Position numbers and translations under genes: made by a program
The notes under the pieces: model-generated
The model's input: only the letters and a program-made list of their open reading frames with translations
Told to the model about the DNA's origin: nothing
Database searches by the model: none
In this document: piece by piece, positions 18,741 to 28,188 of the stretch
Numbering within the stretch: the first letter of the stretch is position 1
Layout of the letters: every line of letters begins with the position of its first letter
Assembly (NCBI RefSeq): GCF_019448255.1
Contig: NZ_CP080410.1
Coordinates: 2,788,279 to 2,852,278 of the forward strand
Source of the DNA: Qipengyuania flava
GTDB taxonomy: Bacteria; Pseudomonadota; Alphaproteobacteria; Sphingomonadales; Sphingomonadaceae
Direction: 5' to 3'
Length of the DNA: 64,000 bases

Positions 18741-18840
18741 ACTCCCCCTCCCGACCACCCATGAAATACCGTACCGTGGGTGGTCGGGAGGGGGAGTGGG
18801 CCGGTGCTGCAAGCCCTCGACGGATGTCGAAGGCGAACCA
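18741..18840. repeat. large intergenic palindrome, copy 1, with one ATCC/GGAT-loop hairpin
   Basis: Perfect 21 bp arms at 18741-18761 and 18777-18797 surround a 15-base loop. The arm core CCCTCCCGACCACCCA is shared with copy 2 and nearly with copy 3. A smaller hairpin follows, CCCTCGAC (18814-18821), loop GGAT, GTCGAAGG (18826-18833), then CGAACCAACCAAAAG. It fills the gap between the divergent hisS and ppa genes. A second, imperfect inverted pair, CGGTT...CCC near 18851-18870 and GGGGAGAGGGGCGAACCG near 18901-18918, continues toward ppa. Confidence 0.85.
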
Positions 18841-18941
18841 ACCAAAAGACTCGGTTGCCGCCCTACCCCCGCTCCGCTATCCGCGCGGCGAAGTCTTTCT
18901 GGGGAGAGGGGCGAACCGAAAAACTATTTGCGAGAGCACGA

Positions 18942-19475
18942 ATGCGCATCGACATGATCCCCGTGGGCGACAATCCGCCCGAAAGCCTCAACGTCATCAT
19001 CGAAGTGCCGACCGGCGGCGAACCGGTGAAGTATGAATTCGACAAGGATTCGGGCGCGCTGTTCGTGGACCGCATCCTCCACACGCCGATGCGCTATCCG
19101 GCAAACTACGGCTTCATCCCGCACACGCTGTCGCCCGATGGCGATCCGCTCGACGCGCTGGTCATCGCGCGTTCGCCCTTCATCCCGGGTTGCGTCGTTC
19201 GTTCGCGCCCGATCGGCGTGCTCAACCTCGAGGACGAGCATGGCGGCGACGAGAAGCTGATCTGCGTCCCCATCGATTCGACCTTCCCATACTATTCGGA
19301 TGTCGGCGAAACGAAGGACCTGCCCTCGATCATTTTCCAGCAGATCGAGCACTTCTTCACGCACTACAAGGATCTCGAAAGCGAGAAGTGGGTGCGTATC
19401 GGCAACTGGGGCGACGCCGCCGAAGCGCGCCAGATCGTGAAAGAAGCGATCGAGCGCTACGAAGCGGGCAAGTAA
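18942..19475 (+). CDS. ppa: inorganic pyrophosphatase
   Basis: A 177-residue soluble family I pyrophosphatase that hydrolyses pyrophosphate and pulls biosynthetic reactions forward. The conserved YEFDKDSGALFVDR, PANYGFIPHTLSPDGDPLDALV (metal-binding Asp residues) and YKDLESEKWV segments are present. ATG 18942 gives the normal length; an in-frame extension upstream would run through the palindromic repeat. It stands alone, convergent with the BON-MscS gene whose stop is three bases away. Confidence 0.98.
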   Translation: MRIDMIPVGDNPPESLNVIIEVPTGGEPVKYEFDKDSGALFVDRILHTPMRYPANYGFIPHTLSPDGDPLDALVIARSPFIPGCVVRSRPIGVLNLEDEHGGDEKLICVPIDSTFPYYSDVGETKDLPSIIFQQIEHFFTHYKDLESEKWVRIGNWGDAAEARQIVKEAIERYEAGK

Positions 19476-19478
19476 GCG

Positions 19479-20855
19479 CTATTCGACCGGGCGGGAGTGG
19501 TCGAGCAGGTCCTTGTCCTGCTCCGCTCCCGTACGGCTCCGCTCTTCCTCGACCATAGCCGCGATCTCGTCGGCCGGACGCACATCTTCCTCCACACCGG
19601 CCGGCGCCATGGGGCGTACGGGCTTCGATTCCTCCGTTCCAGGCTTCTGCGCCGTTGCCGTAGCCTCGGTCGCGAAGGGAACGGTGGCTGAGCGCGGGTC
19701 GAAACGAAGGCGATAGATCGGCTCGGGAAGTCCGAAGCCGGCCTCTTCCAGCGCCACCTTGACCGCGGGGATGGCCCGGCTGCGCGCCTTGTTCCAATCC
19801 GTTTCGCGCTGGTCGACCCAGCCGAGGAAGCGGATCACCACGTTCGAATCGCCTACTTCCACGATCCGCGCCTCGGCCGGCGGATCGTTGAGGATGAAGT
19901 CGAGCCCGGCCAGCGTGTCGCGGCCCAGTTGCCGCGCCGCGGTCGCATCGTCGTCGGCATCGACGCCGAGATCGAATTCCAGCCGCCGTTGGGGATTGCG
20001 CGTGTAGTTTGTGATGACCGCGCGGAAGACCTGTCCGTTCGGAATGCGCAAATGGTTGCCGTCAAGGGTCATGAGAACCGTCGCGCGGCTCGTAAGGCGG
20101 ATCACCCGGCCTTCATAGCTGTCGATCAGCACCCAGTCGTTCGCACGGAACGGTTGGCGCAGGCTCAGCAGCAGCGAAGCGACGTAGTTCTCGACCGTTT
20201 CGCGCATGGCAAAGCCGAGCGCGATGCCGACAACGCCCGCACCGCCGAGGACCGCGCCGAGCAGCGCGGTCGCGCCGATCATGTCGAGCGCGATCACCAG
20301 GCCGCCGATGAAGAAGATGAACCGGATGGCGCTCGCGATCAGCTCGGCCAGGAAGCCGTTCGGCGCAATGCGTTGCCACAGGCCGCCAAGGCCTGCGATC
20401 AGGAACCCGGCCAAGGCGATTACCGCCCACACCGCCATTGCGGCGCCGATGAGCGGCAAGGCCTTGAGGAATTCCGCCCAGCGCTCACCCAGCACCGATA
20501 TGCCGGCGCTGTCGGCTGAAACCGACAGATCGCGTTCGAGCCCGTTCTGGACGGTAACCACGCCGGACACTCGGCTCACGATCGCCTCGGCGCGGTCGAT
20601 ATCATCTGCCTTGGGGACCGTGCCCGAGAGCGTGACCACGCCCTCGCTCACTTCGATCCCGACATCGGCGAAGGCCGGCAGCTCGGCGAAGATGCCCGTG
20701 ATGCGCTCGGCAATCTGGTCGTCCGCACCGGCTTCCTGCGTTGCCGAGATGGTCTGGACCGGCGTTGGCGTTTCAACCGTTTCCGCAGGCGCCTCAAGCT
20801 GGGCTGCCAGCGGCACTGCCCACAGGAGGGTGAGAAAGGCGAGAAGACGCCTCAT
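19479..20855 (-). CDS. BON-domain plus MscS mechanosensitive channel fusion
   Basis: A 458-residue protein. A cleavable signal peptide (residues 1-18, ending PLAAQ) is followed by a periplasmic BON domain at about 45-110 (VGIEVSEGVVTLSGTV with an SRVSGVVTVQNGL end). Two to three membrane helices, the MscS pore helix (AVLGGAGVVGIALGFAMRETVENYVASLLL) and a beta domain with DSYEGRVIRLTSRAT follow. BON domains bind membranes or phospholipids, so the channel may sense the envelope. The tail, rich in Glu and Arg, is likely disordered. Its start overlaps the pmbA stop by four bases. Confidence 0.88.
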   Translation of the reverse strand: MRRLLAFLTLLWAVPLAAQLEAPAETVETPTPVQTISATQEAGADDQIAERITGIFAELPAFADVGIEVSEGVVTLSGTVPKADDIDRAEAIVSRVSGVVTVQNGLERDLSVSADSAGISVLGERWAEFLKALPLIGAAMAVWAVIALAGFLIAGLGGLWQRIAPNGFLAELIASAIRFIFFIGGLVIALDMIGATALLGAVLGGAGVVGIALGFAMRETVENYVASLLLSLRQPFRANDWVLIDSYEGRVIRLTSRATVLMTLDGNHLRIPNGQVFRAVITNYTRNPQRRLEFDLGVDADDDATAARQLGRDTLAGLDFILNDPPAEARIVEVGDSNVVIRFLGWVDQRETDWNKARSRAIPAVKVALEEAGFGLPEPIYRLRFDPRSATVPFATEATATAQKPGTEESKPVRPMAPAGVEEDVRPADEIAAMVEEERSRTGAEQDKDLLDHSRPVE

Positions 20856-22198
20856 TGCCCGGCGATCGACATCCCGTCGATGCGGAAGGTGGGGACATCG
20901 ACCCCGCGCACGAGCTCGAGGTCGTTGGCCGGCACCAGCGCGCGGAACATTTCCGGCAGCGTGCCCGCCACGGTGATTTCGGCGACCGGCTCGGCCAGCT
21001 CGCCATTGCGGATCCTGAGGCCGCTCGCCCCGCGGCTGTAGTCGCCGGTGACGAGGTTCACCCCCTGCCCGAACAGGTCGGTCACGAAGAGCCCGTCTTC
21101 GATATCGGCGATCAGCTCCGCCAAACTGTGCGATCCAGCTTCCATGATGACATTACTCACACCGACGCCAGGCGATCCCCCGCCGCCGCGACTGGCGTGG
21201 CCGGTGAGCGCGAGATCGAGCTGCGCCGCGCTCGCCACATTGGTCAGCCAGCCGGTGATCCGGCCGTCTTCGACAAGCGCGCGCGGAGTGGCGCCGACGC
21301 CTTCCCCGTCGTAGTTGCGCGAGCGCAGGCCGCGCGGACGATGCGGGTCTTCCATGATCCTAAGGGCGCTGTCGAACAGGCTCTCGTCCTCGCGGTCGAT
21401 CAGGAAGCTCGCCTTGCGGGCAATGGCCGTGGCGGTCATCGCACCGAGCAGGTGTCCAAGGACGCCGCTGCCGACCCGCGGGTCGAAAACCACGGGCATC
21501 TTGCCGGAGGGCAGCGAGCCGGGCGACACCTTGCGCACCGCGCGTTCGCCCGCCTCGCGGCCGATATCGGCCGGATCCGGCAGGTCGCTGCGGTGGCGCT
21601 GGGTGCGGTAGGCGTAGTCGGTCTGCTTGTCGCCGCCCTCGCCCGCCACGACGCTGGCTGAAAGCGTGTGCGAGCCGCCCGAATGGCCGCGCGCAAAGCC
21701 CTGGCTGGTGGCCAGCGCAAAGGTGGTGCGCGAATAGGACGCCCCGCCTCCGTTGGAATTGGTGACCCCCTCGACCGCGCGGGCAGCATCCTCGCAGGCG
21801 AGCGCGGTTTCGCGCAGCTCGACCGGGCTCGGCTCCCCGGCGTCGACCAGCTCGAGATCGCGGAGCTCCCCGCTGAACAGGGCATCTGCCGGAGCAAGGC
21901 CGCCATAGGGGTCTTCGGGAGCGAGACGCGCCATTTCGACCGCGCGCTGCGCCAGGGTCTTCAGGCTTTCATGTGCGAAATCGCTGGTGTTGATCGAGGC
22001 CGAGCGACGCCCGACGAAAACCCGCAGGCTGATCTCCTCGCTTTCCGAGCGCTCGACCTCTTCCAGCGCGCCGAGACGAACGCTGACGCTTTCCGAGGAG
22101 GAAGCGCGCGCGGCGGCGTCGGCTTCGTCCGCGCCCATTGATCGGGCGAGGTCGACGAGATCCTGGCAGCGCTCGAGCGCTGTATCGCTATCGATCAC
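20852..22198 (-). CDS. pmbA: TldD/PmbA family protein, PmbA (TldE) type
   Basis: A 448-residue partner subunit of the TldD/TldE protease that matures modified peptides and degrades unfolded ones. Typical are the N-terminal SVSVRLGALEEVERSESEEISLRVFVG stretch, the central GKMPVVFDPRVGSGVLGHLLGAM, DPHRPRGLRSRNYDGEG and the glycine-rich RGASGLRIRNGE near the end. The HExxxH zinc motif of TldD is absent, which fits the non-catalytic TldE/PmbA type. It is upstream of and overlaps the BON-MscS gene. tldD is not in the window. Confidence 0.92.
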   Translation of the reverse strand: MIDSDTALERCQDLVDLARSMGADEADAAARASSSESVSVRLGALEEVERSESEEISLRVFVGRRSASINTSDFAHESLKTLAQRAVEMARLAPEDPYGGLAPADALFSGELRDLELVDAGEPSPVELRETALACEDAARAVEGVTNSNGGGASYSRTTFALATSQGFARGHSGGSHTLSASVVAGEGGDKQTDYAYRTQRHRSDLPDPADIGREAGERAVRKVSPGSLPSGKMPVVFDPRVGSGVLGHLLGAMTATAIARKASFLIDREDESLFDSALRIMEDPHRPRGLRSRNYDGEGVGATPRALVEDGRITGWLTNVASAAQLDLALTGHASRGGGGSPGVGVSNVIMEAGSHSLAELIADIEDGLFVTDLFGQGVNLVTGDYSRGASGLRIRNGELAEPVAEITVAGTLPEMFRALVPANDLELVRGVDVPTFRIDGMSIAGQ

Positions 22199-22272
22199 GG
22201 GCGGTGTCCGGTAAAACTAGTCATCCCGCGCGAGGTAGGCGCGCGGGTCGGACCTGACAACCGCCCGACGTA

Positions 22273-22647
22273 TCAGGCGAAAATAAGCCGGAAGAAGGCC
22301 GTGAGGGCAAACGGGAGGCCGATGGCGAGGCCCCACAGGAGGAGCTGGTCGCGCCGGAAGGCCGGCTTCAGGTCCATATCGGCCGCTTCATCGTCCGACA
22401 GGCCGACCCAGCGGCGTTCGAACCAACGGCAGGCCGGGATTATGCCGGCAACGAGAACCACGAGGGCGAGATAGGGGAGGATGGAGGAAGAGCCCTGCTT
22501 CATCGCGTGAACGGTCACGAAGATTTGCAGGCCGGTATAAACGAGCAGCGCGAGGGCGACATTGTCGCTCATGGATTTACGCCAGTCGTGCGCGCGTTCC
22601 GATGCGTGACCGGTGGCGATATCGTGTTCGTGGAGCGCCTTGTTCAC
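22273..22647 (-). CDS. small inner-membrane protein, unknown
   Basis: I do not recognise a named family. The 124-residue protein has a polar N-terminus (ERAHDWRKSM) and three clear membrane segments near residues 30-48, 56-76 and 100-122, joined by a charged loop (FERRWVGLSDDEAADMDLKPAFRRDQ). The gene is divergent from lptB and lies 75 bases upstream of pmbA on the same strand. Confidence 0.72.
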   Translation of the reverse strand: MNKALHEHDIATGHASERAHDWRKSMSDNVALALLVYTGLQIFVTVHAMKQGSSSILPYLALVVLVAGIIPACRWFERRWVGLSDDEAADMDLKPAFRRDQLLLWGLAIGLPFALTAFFRLIFA

Positions 22648-22865
22648 TGCGTCTCTCCCAGTTTTGTCCTACCCGAATCGCATTGTTTCAAAATCGGGGC
22701 ATTCTGGCAAGCAAAGCTGCGCGCAAGTGTCGTTGCCGTCCTTGGATGGAACAGCCATACCGTCGCAATGTCGGAGCGGTGCCGCATTTGTGCCGTCCAT
22801 GCACGAATCCTGCCAATTCATCGAAAAGGGGTGATCGCAGGGTTTTCACACACGGTTCGCATGCT

Positions 22866-23663
<798 letters not shown>

Positions 23664-23689
23664 TCCGCCGAAGCACCAGGAACTGATCT

Positions 23690-25138
23690 ATGGCGCTGGG
23701 TCCGCGCCTCGACCTTCGGCAAACCCAATCGCTGGTGATGACGCCTCAGATGCAGCAGGCGATCAAGCTGCTGGCGCTGTCGAACCTGGAGATCGAGACC
23801 TTCGTTTCCGAAGCGCTCGAATCCAACCCGCTTCTCGAGATGGGCGAAGTGCAGCGCGAGGCCGGGGAGGACACACCGACCGCCGAGCCACAGGAACACG
23901 AGGCGACACCCGATTTCGACGGCGAGGCCGCGCTCGATGTGGCGCAGCACGCGCTCGATCCCGAAGCGGCGCCCGGCGACATGGGCGACTGGAGCCGCGG
24001 AGACATCGGTGCAGGCGGCGGCGAGATGCCCGACCTCGAGAACCGCTCGGGCAGCGGGCCAACGCTGGCTGAACATTTGCTCGACCAGGTAGGCGCGGTG
24101 GCGCACGACAGCCGTGAGGCCTTGGTAGCATCGCGGATCATCGGCGAACTCGACGAGGCCGGATACCTGCCCACACAGCTCAGGATGATTGCCGAGGAAC
24201 TTGGGGTGCCGCTGTCCGAAGCCGAACGCGCGCTCGAGACGGTGCAGTCGCTCGATCCGACCGGGGTGGGCGCCCGCACGCTGTCAGAGTGCCTCGCGCT
24301 GCAGGCGAAGGAAGCGGATCGCTTCGATCCGTGCATGGCGCGGCTGATCGACAATTTGGACCTAGTCGCTGCCGGCGAGATCGCCCGCCTGAAGCGGATG
24401 TGCGAAGTCGACGACGAGGATTTCGCCGACATGCTGGCGGAACTGCGCGACTATGATCCCAAGCCCGGCCTCGCTTATGGAGGTGGGGGCGAAGCGGCGG
24501 TTGTGCCCGATGTGCTGATCACGCAGAAGGATCACGGCTGGGATATTCGCATCAACGAAGCCAGCCTGCCGCGTCTCGTCGTCAACCGGCAATACTATCT
24601 CGAGCTGAAGGATGGCGCGCGCGATAAGGCGTCGCAGAGCTGGCTCAATGAGCAGCTGGGCGAAGCAGACTGGCTGATCCGTGCGCTCGACCAGCGCCAG
24701 AAGACGATCCTCAAGACCGCCGCCGAAATCGTGAAGAAGCAGGAGGGGTTCTTCCGGGAGGGCGTCACCGCCATGCGCCCGCTCACCTTGCGCGAAGTGG
24801 CCGAAGAAATAGAGATGCACGAAAGCACGGTCAGCCGTGTCACCAGCAACAAGTATCTTTCCTGCCCGCGCGGGACCTTCGAAATGAAGTACTTCTTCTC
24901 CAGCGGCGTCGCTGCGGCCGATGGTGAAGGTGCGTCTTCGGAAGCAATCAAGGCCCGGATCAGGGCGCTGTGCGATGCCGAGGACCCCAAGAAGGTGCTG
25001 TCCGACCAGAAGCTCGCCGACATGCTGAACGAGGAAGGCTTCGACCTCGCCCGGCGCACGGTCGCCAAGTATCGCGAGGCGATCGGCATCGGCTCCAGCG
25101 CCCAAAGGCGACGGGAGAAAAAACTGAAGTCCTTGTGA
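23690..25138 (+). CDS. rpoN: RNA polymerase sigma-54 factor
   Basis: A 482-residue sigma factor for enhancer-dependent promoters. The activator-interacting N-terminus LDLRQTQSLVMTPQMQQAIKLLALSNLEI, the acidic linker, the core-binding region, the HTH segment LREVAEEIEMHESTVSRVT and the RpoN box ARRTVAKYRE near the C-terminus are all present. It is likely co-transcribed with lptB. The ctrA regulatory region begins at its stop codon. Confidence 0.98.
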   Translation: MALGPRLDLRQTQSLVMTPQMQQAIKLLALSNLEIETFVSEALESNPLLEMGEVQREAGEDTPTAEPQEHEATPDFDGEAALDVAQHALDPEAAPGDMGDWSRGDIGAGGGEMPDLENRSGSGPTLAEHLLDQVGAVAHDSREALVASRIIGELDEAGYLPTQLRMIAEELGVPLSEAERALETVQSLDPTGVGARTLSECLALQAKEADRFDPCMARLIDNLDLVAAGEIARLKRMCEVDDEDFADMLAELRDYDPKPGLAYGGGGEAAVVPDVLITQKDHGWDIRINEASLPRLVVNRQYYLELKDGARDKASQSWLNEQLGEADWLIRALDQRQKTILKTAAEIVKKQEGFFREGVTAMRPLTLREVAEEIEMHESTVSRVTSNKYLSCPRGTFEMKYFFSSGVAAADGEGASSEAIKARIRALCDAEDPKKVLSDQKLADMLNEEGFDLARRTVAKYREAIGIGSSAQRRREKKLKSL

Positions 25139-25164
25139 GTCTTCTCGACAACACCGCAAAAAAG

Positions 25165-25217
25165 TTAACGCCTTTTACCTCGCGTTAACCTTTTCCGTTC
25201 AGACCTTGTGTGGTTAA
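25165..25217 (+). promoter_or_regulatory. CtrA-type TTAA boxes upstream of ctrA
   Basis: TTAA occurs at 25165, 25185 and 25214. The first two lie in GTTAACG-N12-CGTTAAC, a perfect inverted repeat. TTAA is the half site of the CtrA motif TTAA-N7-TTAA(C). The 16-base gap between the first two boxes is the same as at 46820-46843. The third box is followed by N7-CAAC. A GANTC site (GAGTC, 25137-25141) overlaps the end of rpoN. Together these suggest autoregulation. Confidence 0.5.
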
Positions 25218-25283
25218 TACAGGGCAACACCTCTTTCCGAGGGGTTACCGCGAGACACTAGGGAACCAACGGGGGATATCCCA

Positions 25284-25979
25284 ATGCGTGTACTGCTGAT
25301 CGAAGACGAGCCGACAACCGCCAAGGCCATCGAGCTGATGCTCACGACCGAAGGCTTCAACGTCTACTCGACCGACCTCGGTGAGGAAGGTTTGGACCTC
25401 GGCAAGCTGTATGATTACGACATCATCCTGCTCGACCTCAACCTGCCCGACATGCACGGCTACGATGTGCTCAAGAAGCTGCGCGTCGCCAAGGTGCAGA
25501 CGCCGGTCCTGATCCTTTCGGGCATTGCCGAAATGGACAGCAAGATCCGTTCGTTCGGCTTCGGTGCCGACGATTATGTGACCAAGCCCTTCCACCGCGA
25601 AGAACTGGTTGCCCGCATCCACGCCGTGGTGCGCCGTTCGAAGGGCCACAGCCAGTCGATCATCCGCACCGGCAAGCTCGCCGTGAACCTCGATGCGAAG
25701 ACCGTCGAAGTCGACGGCGCCCGCGTCCACCTGACCGGCAAGGAATACGCGATGCTCGAGCTGCTTTCGCTGCGCAAGGGCACCACGCTGACCAAGGAAA
25801 TGTTCCTCAACCACCTGTATGGCGGGATGGACGAGCCAGAACTCAAGATCATCGACGTCTTCATCTGCAAGCTGCGCAAGAAGCTCAGCCATGCATGCGG
25901 CGGCGAGAACTACATCGAAACCGTCTGGGGCCGTGGCTACGTGCTGCGCGACCCGAACGAAGAGGCGGAAGCCGCCTAA
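25284..25979 (+). CDS. ctrA: cell-cycle response regulator CtrA
   Basis: A 231-residue OmpR-type regulator. The receiver has Asp51 as phospho-acceptor ([19 protein letters not shown]) and the near-invariant [37 protein letters not shown] of CtrA proteins. The DNA-binding wing domain ends [32 protein letters not shown]. CtrA controls division, motility and often GTA expression in alphaproteobacteria. In sphingomonads it mainly affects flagella and related functions. It has a long AT-rich leader and a strong terminator. DivK, an upstream regulator, is encoded at 50548 in this window. Confidence 0.97.
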   Translation: MRVLLIEDEPTTAKAIELMLTTEGFNVYSTDLGEEGLDLGKLYDYDIILLDLNLPDMHGYDVLKKLRVAKVQTPVLILSGIAEMDSKIRSFGFGADDYVTKPFHREELVARIHAVVRRSKGHSQSIIRTGKLAVNLDAKTVEVDGARVHLTGKEYAMLELLSLRKGTTLTKEMFLNHLYGGMDEPELKIIDVFICKLRKKLSHACGGENYIETVWGRGYVLRDPNEEAEAA

Positions 25980-26013
25980 GACACCAGCTTCCTTTGGACG
26001 GGAACAGCGAGAG

Positions 26014-26047
26014 ACGCCCGGACGCCTGACGGCCTCCGGGCGTTTTT
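26014..26047 (+). terminator. rho-independent terminator of ctrA
   Basis: ACGCCCGGA (26014-26022) pairs perfectly with TCCGGGCGT (26035-26043) around a 12-base loop, followed by TTTTTC. It lies 35 bases past the ctrA stop. The opposite strand lacks a T-run, so it does not serve the convergent channel gene. Confidence 0.9.
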
Positions 26048-26062
26048 CTATGCGCCAGGCGT

Positions 26063-27274
26063 CTAGCCCTTGACCAGCCCCGCAAAATCGAGACCGCTCG
26101 GCTCCTGGAATACGCGCAGGCCAAACTCGGGCAGGATCGCCAGCAGGTGATCGAAAATGTCGGCCTGGATTCCTTCGTATTCGTTCCAGTCGGTGGTGTT
26201 GGTGAAGCAATAGATTTCGAGCGGCAGGCCCTGTGGGCCAGGCTCGAGCTGGCGGACGAGCAAGGTGAACGCGCCCGATGCGATCCGCGGATGGCTCTTG
26301 AGATAGGCGATCACATAGGCGCGCAGCGTGCCGAGATTTGTCATCCGCCGCGCGTTTACACCGTCGCTGTCGCCCGACAGCTCGCTTTCGTTCCAGACAC
26401 GGATTTCCTCTTCCTTGCGGGCAATATGGTCGTCGAGGAGCCGGAAACGGCGCAGGCCCTCGACCTCGCCCCCGGTCAGGAAGCGCACCGAGTTCTGATC
26501 GAGATAGAGCGCCCGCTTGATCCGGCGGCCCCCGGCATCGCTCATACCGCGCCAGTTGCGGTAGCTGTCGGAAATCAGCCGGTGCGTCGGGATCGTCGTG
26601 ATGGTCTTGTCGAAATTCTGGACCTTCACCGTGTGGAGCGCGATATCGATGACGTCCCCGTCGGCGTTCATGCCCGGCATCTCGATCCAGTCGCCTACGC
26701 GCAGCATGTCGTTGCTGGTAAGCTGGACGCTGGCGACGAGGCTGAGGATCGTGTCCTTGAACACCAGCAGCAACACCGCCGCCATGGCGCCGAGGCCCGA
26801 CAAGAGGAGCAGCGGCGATTCGTCGATAAGCGCCGACACCATGACGATCGCGGCGCCGAAATAGATCGCGATCTTGAGGACCTGTACGTAGCCCTTGATC
26901 GGGCGGCTGCGCGCCTCGGGCCGGCGGCGGTAGAGCTCGTCGGCATAGTCGAGCGCGCCGCTTACCCCCATCGCCACCGACAGCACGATCAGCGCCTGGG
27001 CGACGTTGTGGATCACGGTGACGACCGAGGGAAGCAGGTGGGGCACCAGCAAGATGCCCTGCGAGACGAGCAGCAACGGCGCAGCCGTGGCGGCACGAGC
27101 GGCGGCCCTGTCCGCCGTGTCGCTTCGCCGGTCGAGGAATGGGGCGGCTGCCCTCAGCAAGACCTTTTTGAGCAGCCAGTTCACGGCCAGCGCGGCGAGC
27201 GCGAGCCCGATCAACGCGATGGCAGACTGAAGCCATAAGGCGAGCTGCGAATAGTCTTCTAAGATACCCTGCAT
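26063..27274 (-). CDS. MscS-family mechanosensitive channel, YbdG-like
   Basis: A 403-residue protein of the larger-loop MscS subgroup that includes E. coli YbdG (miniconductance MscM). Membrane helices lie near residues 12-35, 62-85, 90-108 and 128-150. The pore helix is LLLLSGLGAMAAVLLLVFKDTILSLVASVQL, and the beta domain has MLRVGDWIEMPGMNADGDVIDIALHTVKV with TIPTHRLISDSYRNW. The C-terminal domain contains the long insert typical of YbdG. It is convergent with ctrA and divergent from the TauE gene at 27405. Confidence 0.9.
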   Translation of the reverse strand: MQGILEDYSQLALWLQSAIALIGLALAALAVNWLLKKVLLRAAAPFLDRRSDTADRAAARAATAAPLLLVSQGILLVPHLLPSVVTVIHNVAQALIVLSVAMGVSGALDYADELYRRRPEARSRPIKGYVQVLKIAIYFGAAIVMVSALIDESPLLLLSGLGAMAAVLLLVFKDTILSLVASVQLTSNDMLRVGDWIEMPGMNADGDVIDIALHTVKVQNFDKTITTIPTHRLISDSYRNWRGMSDAGGRRIKRALYLDQNSVRFLTGGEVEGLRRFRLLDDHIARKEEEIRVWNESELSGDSDGVNARRMTNLGTLRAYVIAYLKSHPRIASGAFTLLVRQLEPGPQGLPLEIYCFTNTTDWNEYEGIQADIFDHLLAILPEFGLRVFQEPSGLDFAGLVKG

Positions 27275-27404
27275 GGCGGGCGACCTAGCCGTTTGCCCGG
27301 CGCCCTTTCAACCCCGCGCCACCCGCCTGCATTTTCCCACTCCCCGCCAATCGCGAATCGCTGTAGAAGCCGCTGGTATCAATAGCGAAAGGCCAACCCC
27401 CGCA

Positions 27405-28169
27405 ATGGAGGTGCTTGGTTTTGATCTGGGGCCCATCGTCCCCTTTATTCTCATCGGTTTCCTGGCACAGATGGTCGACGGCGCGCTCGGCATGGCCTTC
27501 GGCGTCATCACCAATACGCTGATGGTCGGCTTGCTGGGCGTCCCCCCTGCCCTCGCTTCGCAGCGTGTGCATCTGGTGGAATGCTTCACCACAGCAACGT
27601 CGGGCATCAGCCACCTGCTGCACGGCAATATCGACAAGCGGCTGTTCTTCCGTCTGCTGATCCCGGGCGTGATCGGAGGGCTTGTCGGCAGCTACCTGCT
27701 GACTGCGGTGGACGGCGATGTGATTAAACCTTTCGTGCTGATTTATCTCGCCGCAATCGGCGTTTGGCTGCTGGTGCGGGGCCTGCTCTATCCGCCCAAG
27801 CTGCGCGAGGCGAAGCATGTTGCACCCTTGGGCCTCGTTGGCGGCTTCCTCGATTCGGCGGGCGGCGGCGGGTGGGGTCCGGTCGTCACCTCCAACCTGC
27901 TCGTGCAGGGCGCCGAACCGCGCAAGGTGGTGGGCACGGTCAACTCGGTCGAATTCTTCCTCACGCTGACTATTTCGGCGAGCTTTGCCTTCCATATGGG
28001 CATTTCGCATATCGCCGGCCCGACGCTGGGCCTGATCGTGGGCGGGATTGCCGCAGCCCCCTTCGGCGCAATGGCGGCAAAGCACTTCAGCCCAAAGCTC
28101 ATGCTGGTCCTCGTCGGCGTGGCGCTTAGCGCGACCAGCGCCTACGGCATCTGGACGGCGTGGGGGTAG
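27405..28169 (+). CDS. TauE/SafE family sulfite exporter-type permease
   Basis: A 254-residue membrane protein with about eight helices. The N-terminal half IGFLAQMVDGALGMAFGVI and the second repeat GLVGGFLDSAGGGGWGPVVT are the paired TauE/SafE motifs. Members move organosulfonates or sulfur oxyanions; the substrate here is unknown. ATG 27405 is the first start giving the family N-terminus. It is distinct from the second TauE-type gene at 56795, which sits in the sulfide module; this one has no sulfur genes near it. trmB follows 19 bases downstream. Confidence 0.88.
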   Translation: MEVLGFDLGPIVPFILIGFLAQMVDGALGMAFGVITNTLMVGLLGVPPALASQRVHLVECFTTATSGISHLLHGNIDKRLFFRLLIPGVIGGLVGSYLLTAVDGDVIKPFVLIYLAAIGVWLLVRGLLYPPKLREAKHVAPLGLVGGFLDSAGGGGWGPVVTSNLLVQGAEPRKVVGTVNSVEFFLTLTISASFAFHMGISHIAGPTLGLIVGGIAAAPFGAMAAKHFSPKLMLVLVGVALSATSAYGIWTAWG

Positions 28170-28188
28170 GCCGCTAGTCCGCCGCGCC

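Noticed and set aside
15443..22778. 13-base word GCAATGTCGGAGC near 15446 and 22767
   Set aside because: Exact repeats of this length are expected by chance in 64 kb, and no further similarity surrounds them.
26014..26047. Bidirectional terminator between ctrA and the YbdG-like channel
   Set aside because: Only the plus strand has a T-run after the stem.
25245..27236. A 663-codon minus-strand frame across ctrA and the YbdG-like channel
   Set aside because: It overlaps ctrA antisense and the channel gene in another phase. Both real genes have clear motifs, and the frame has none.
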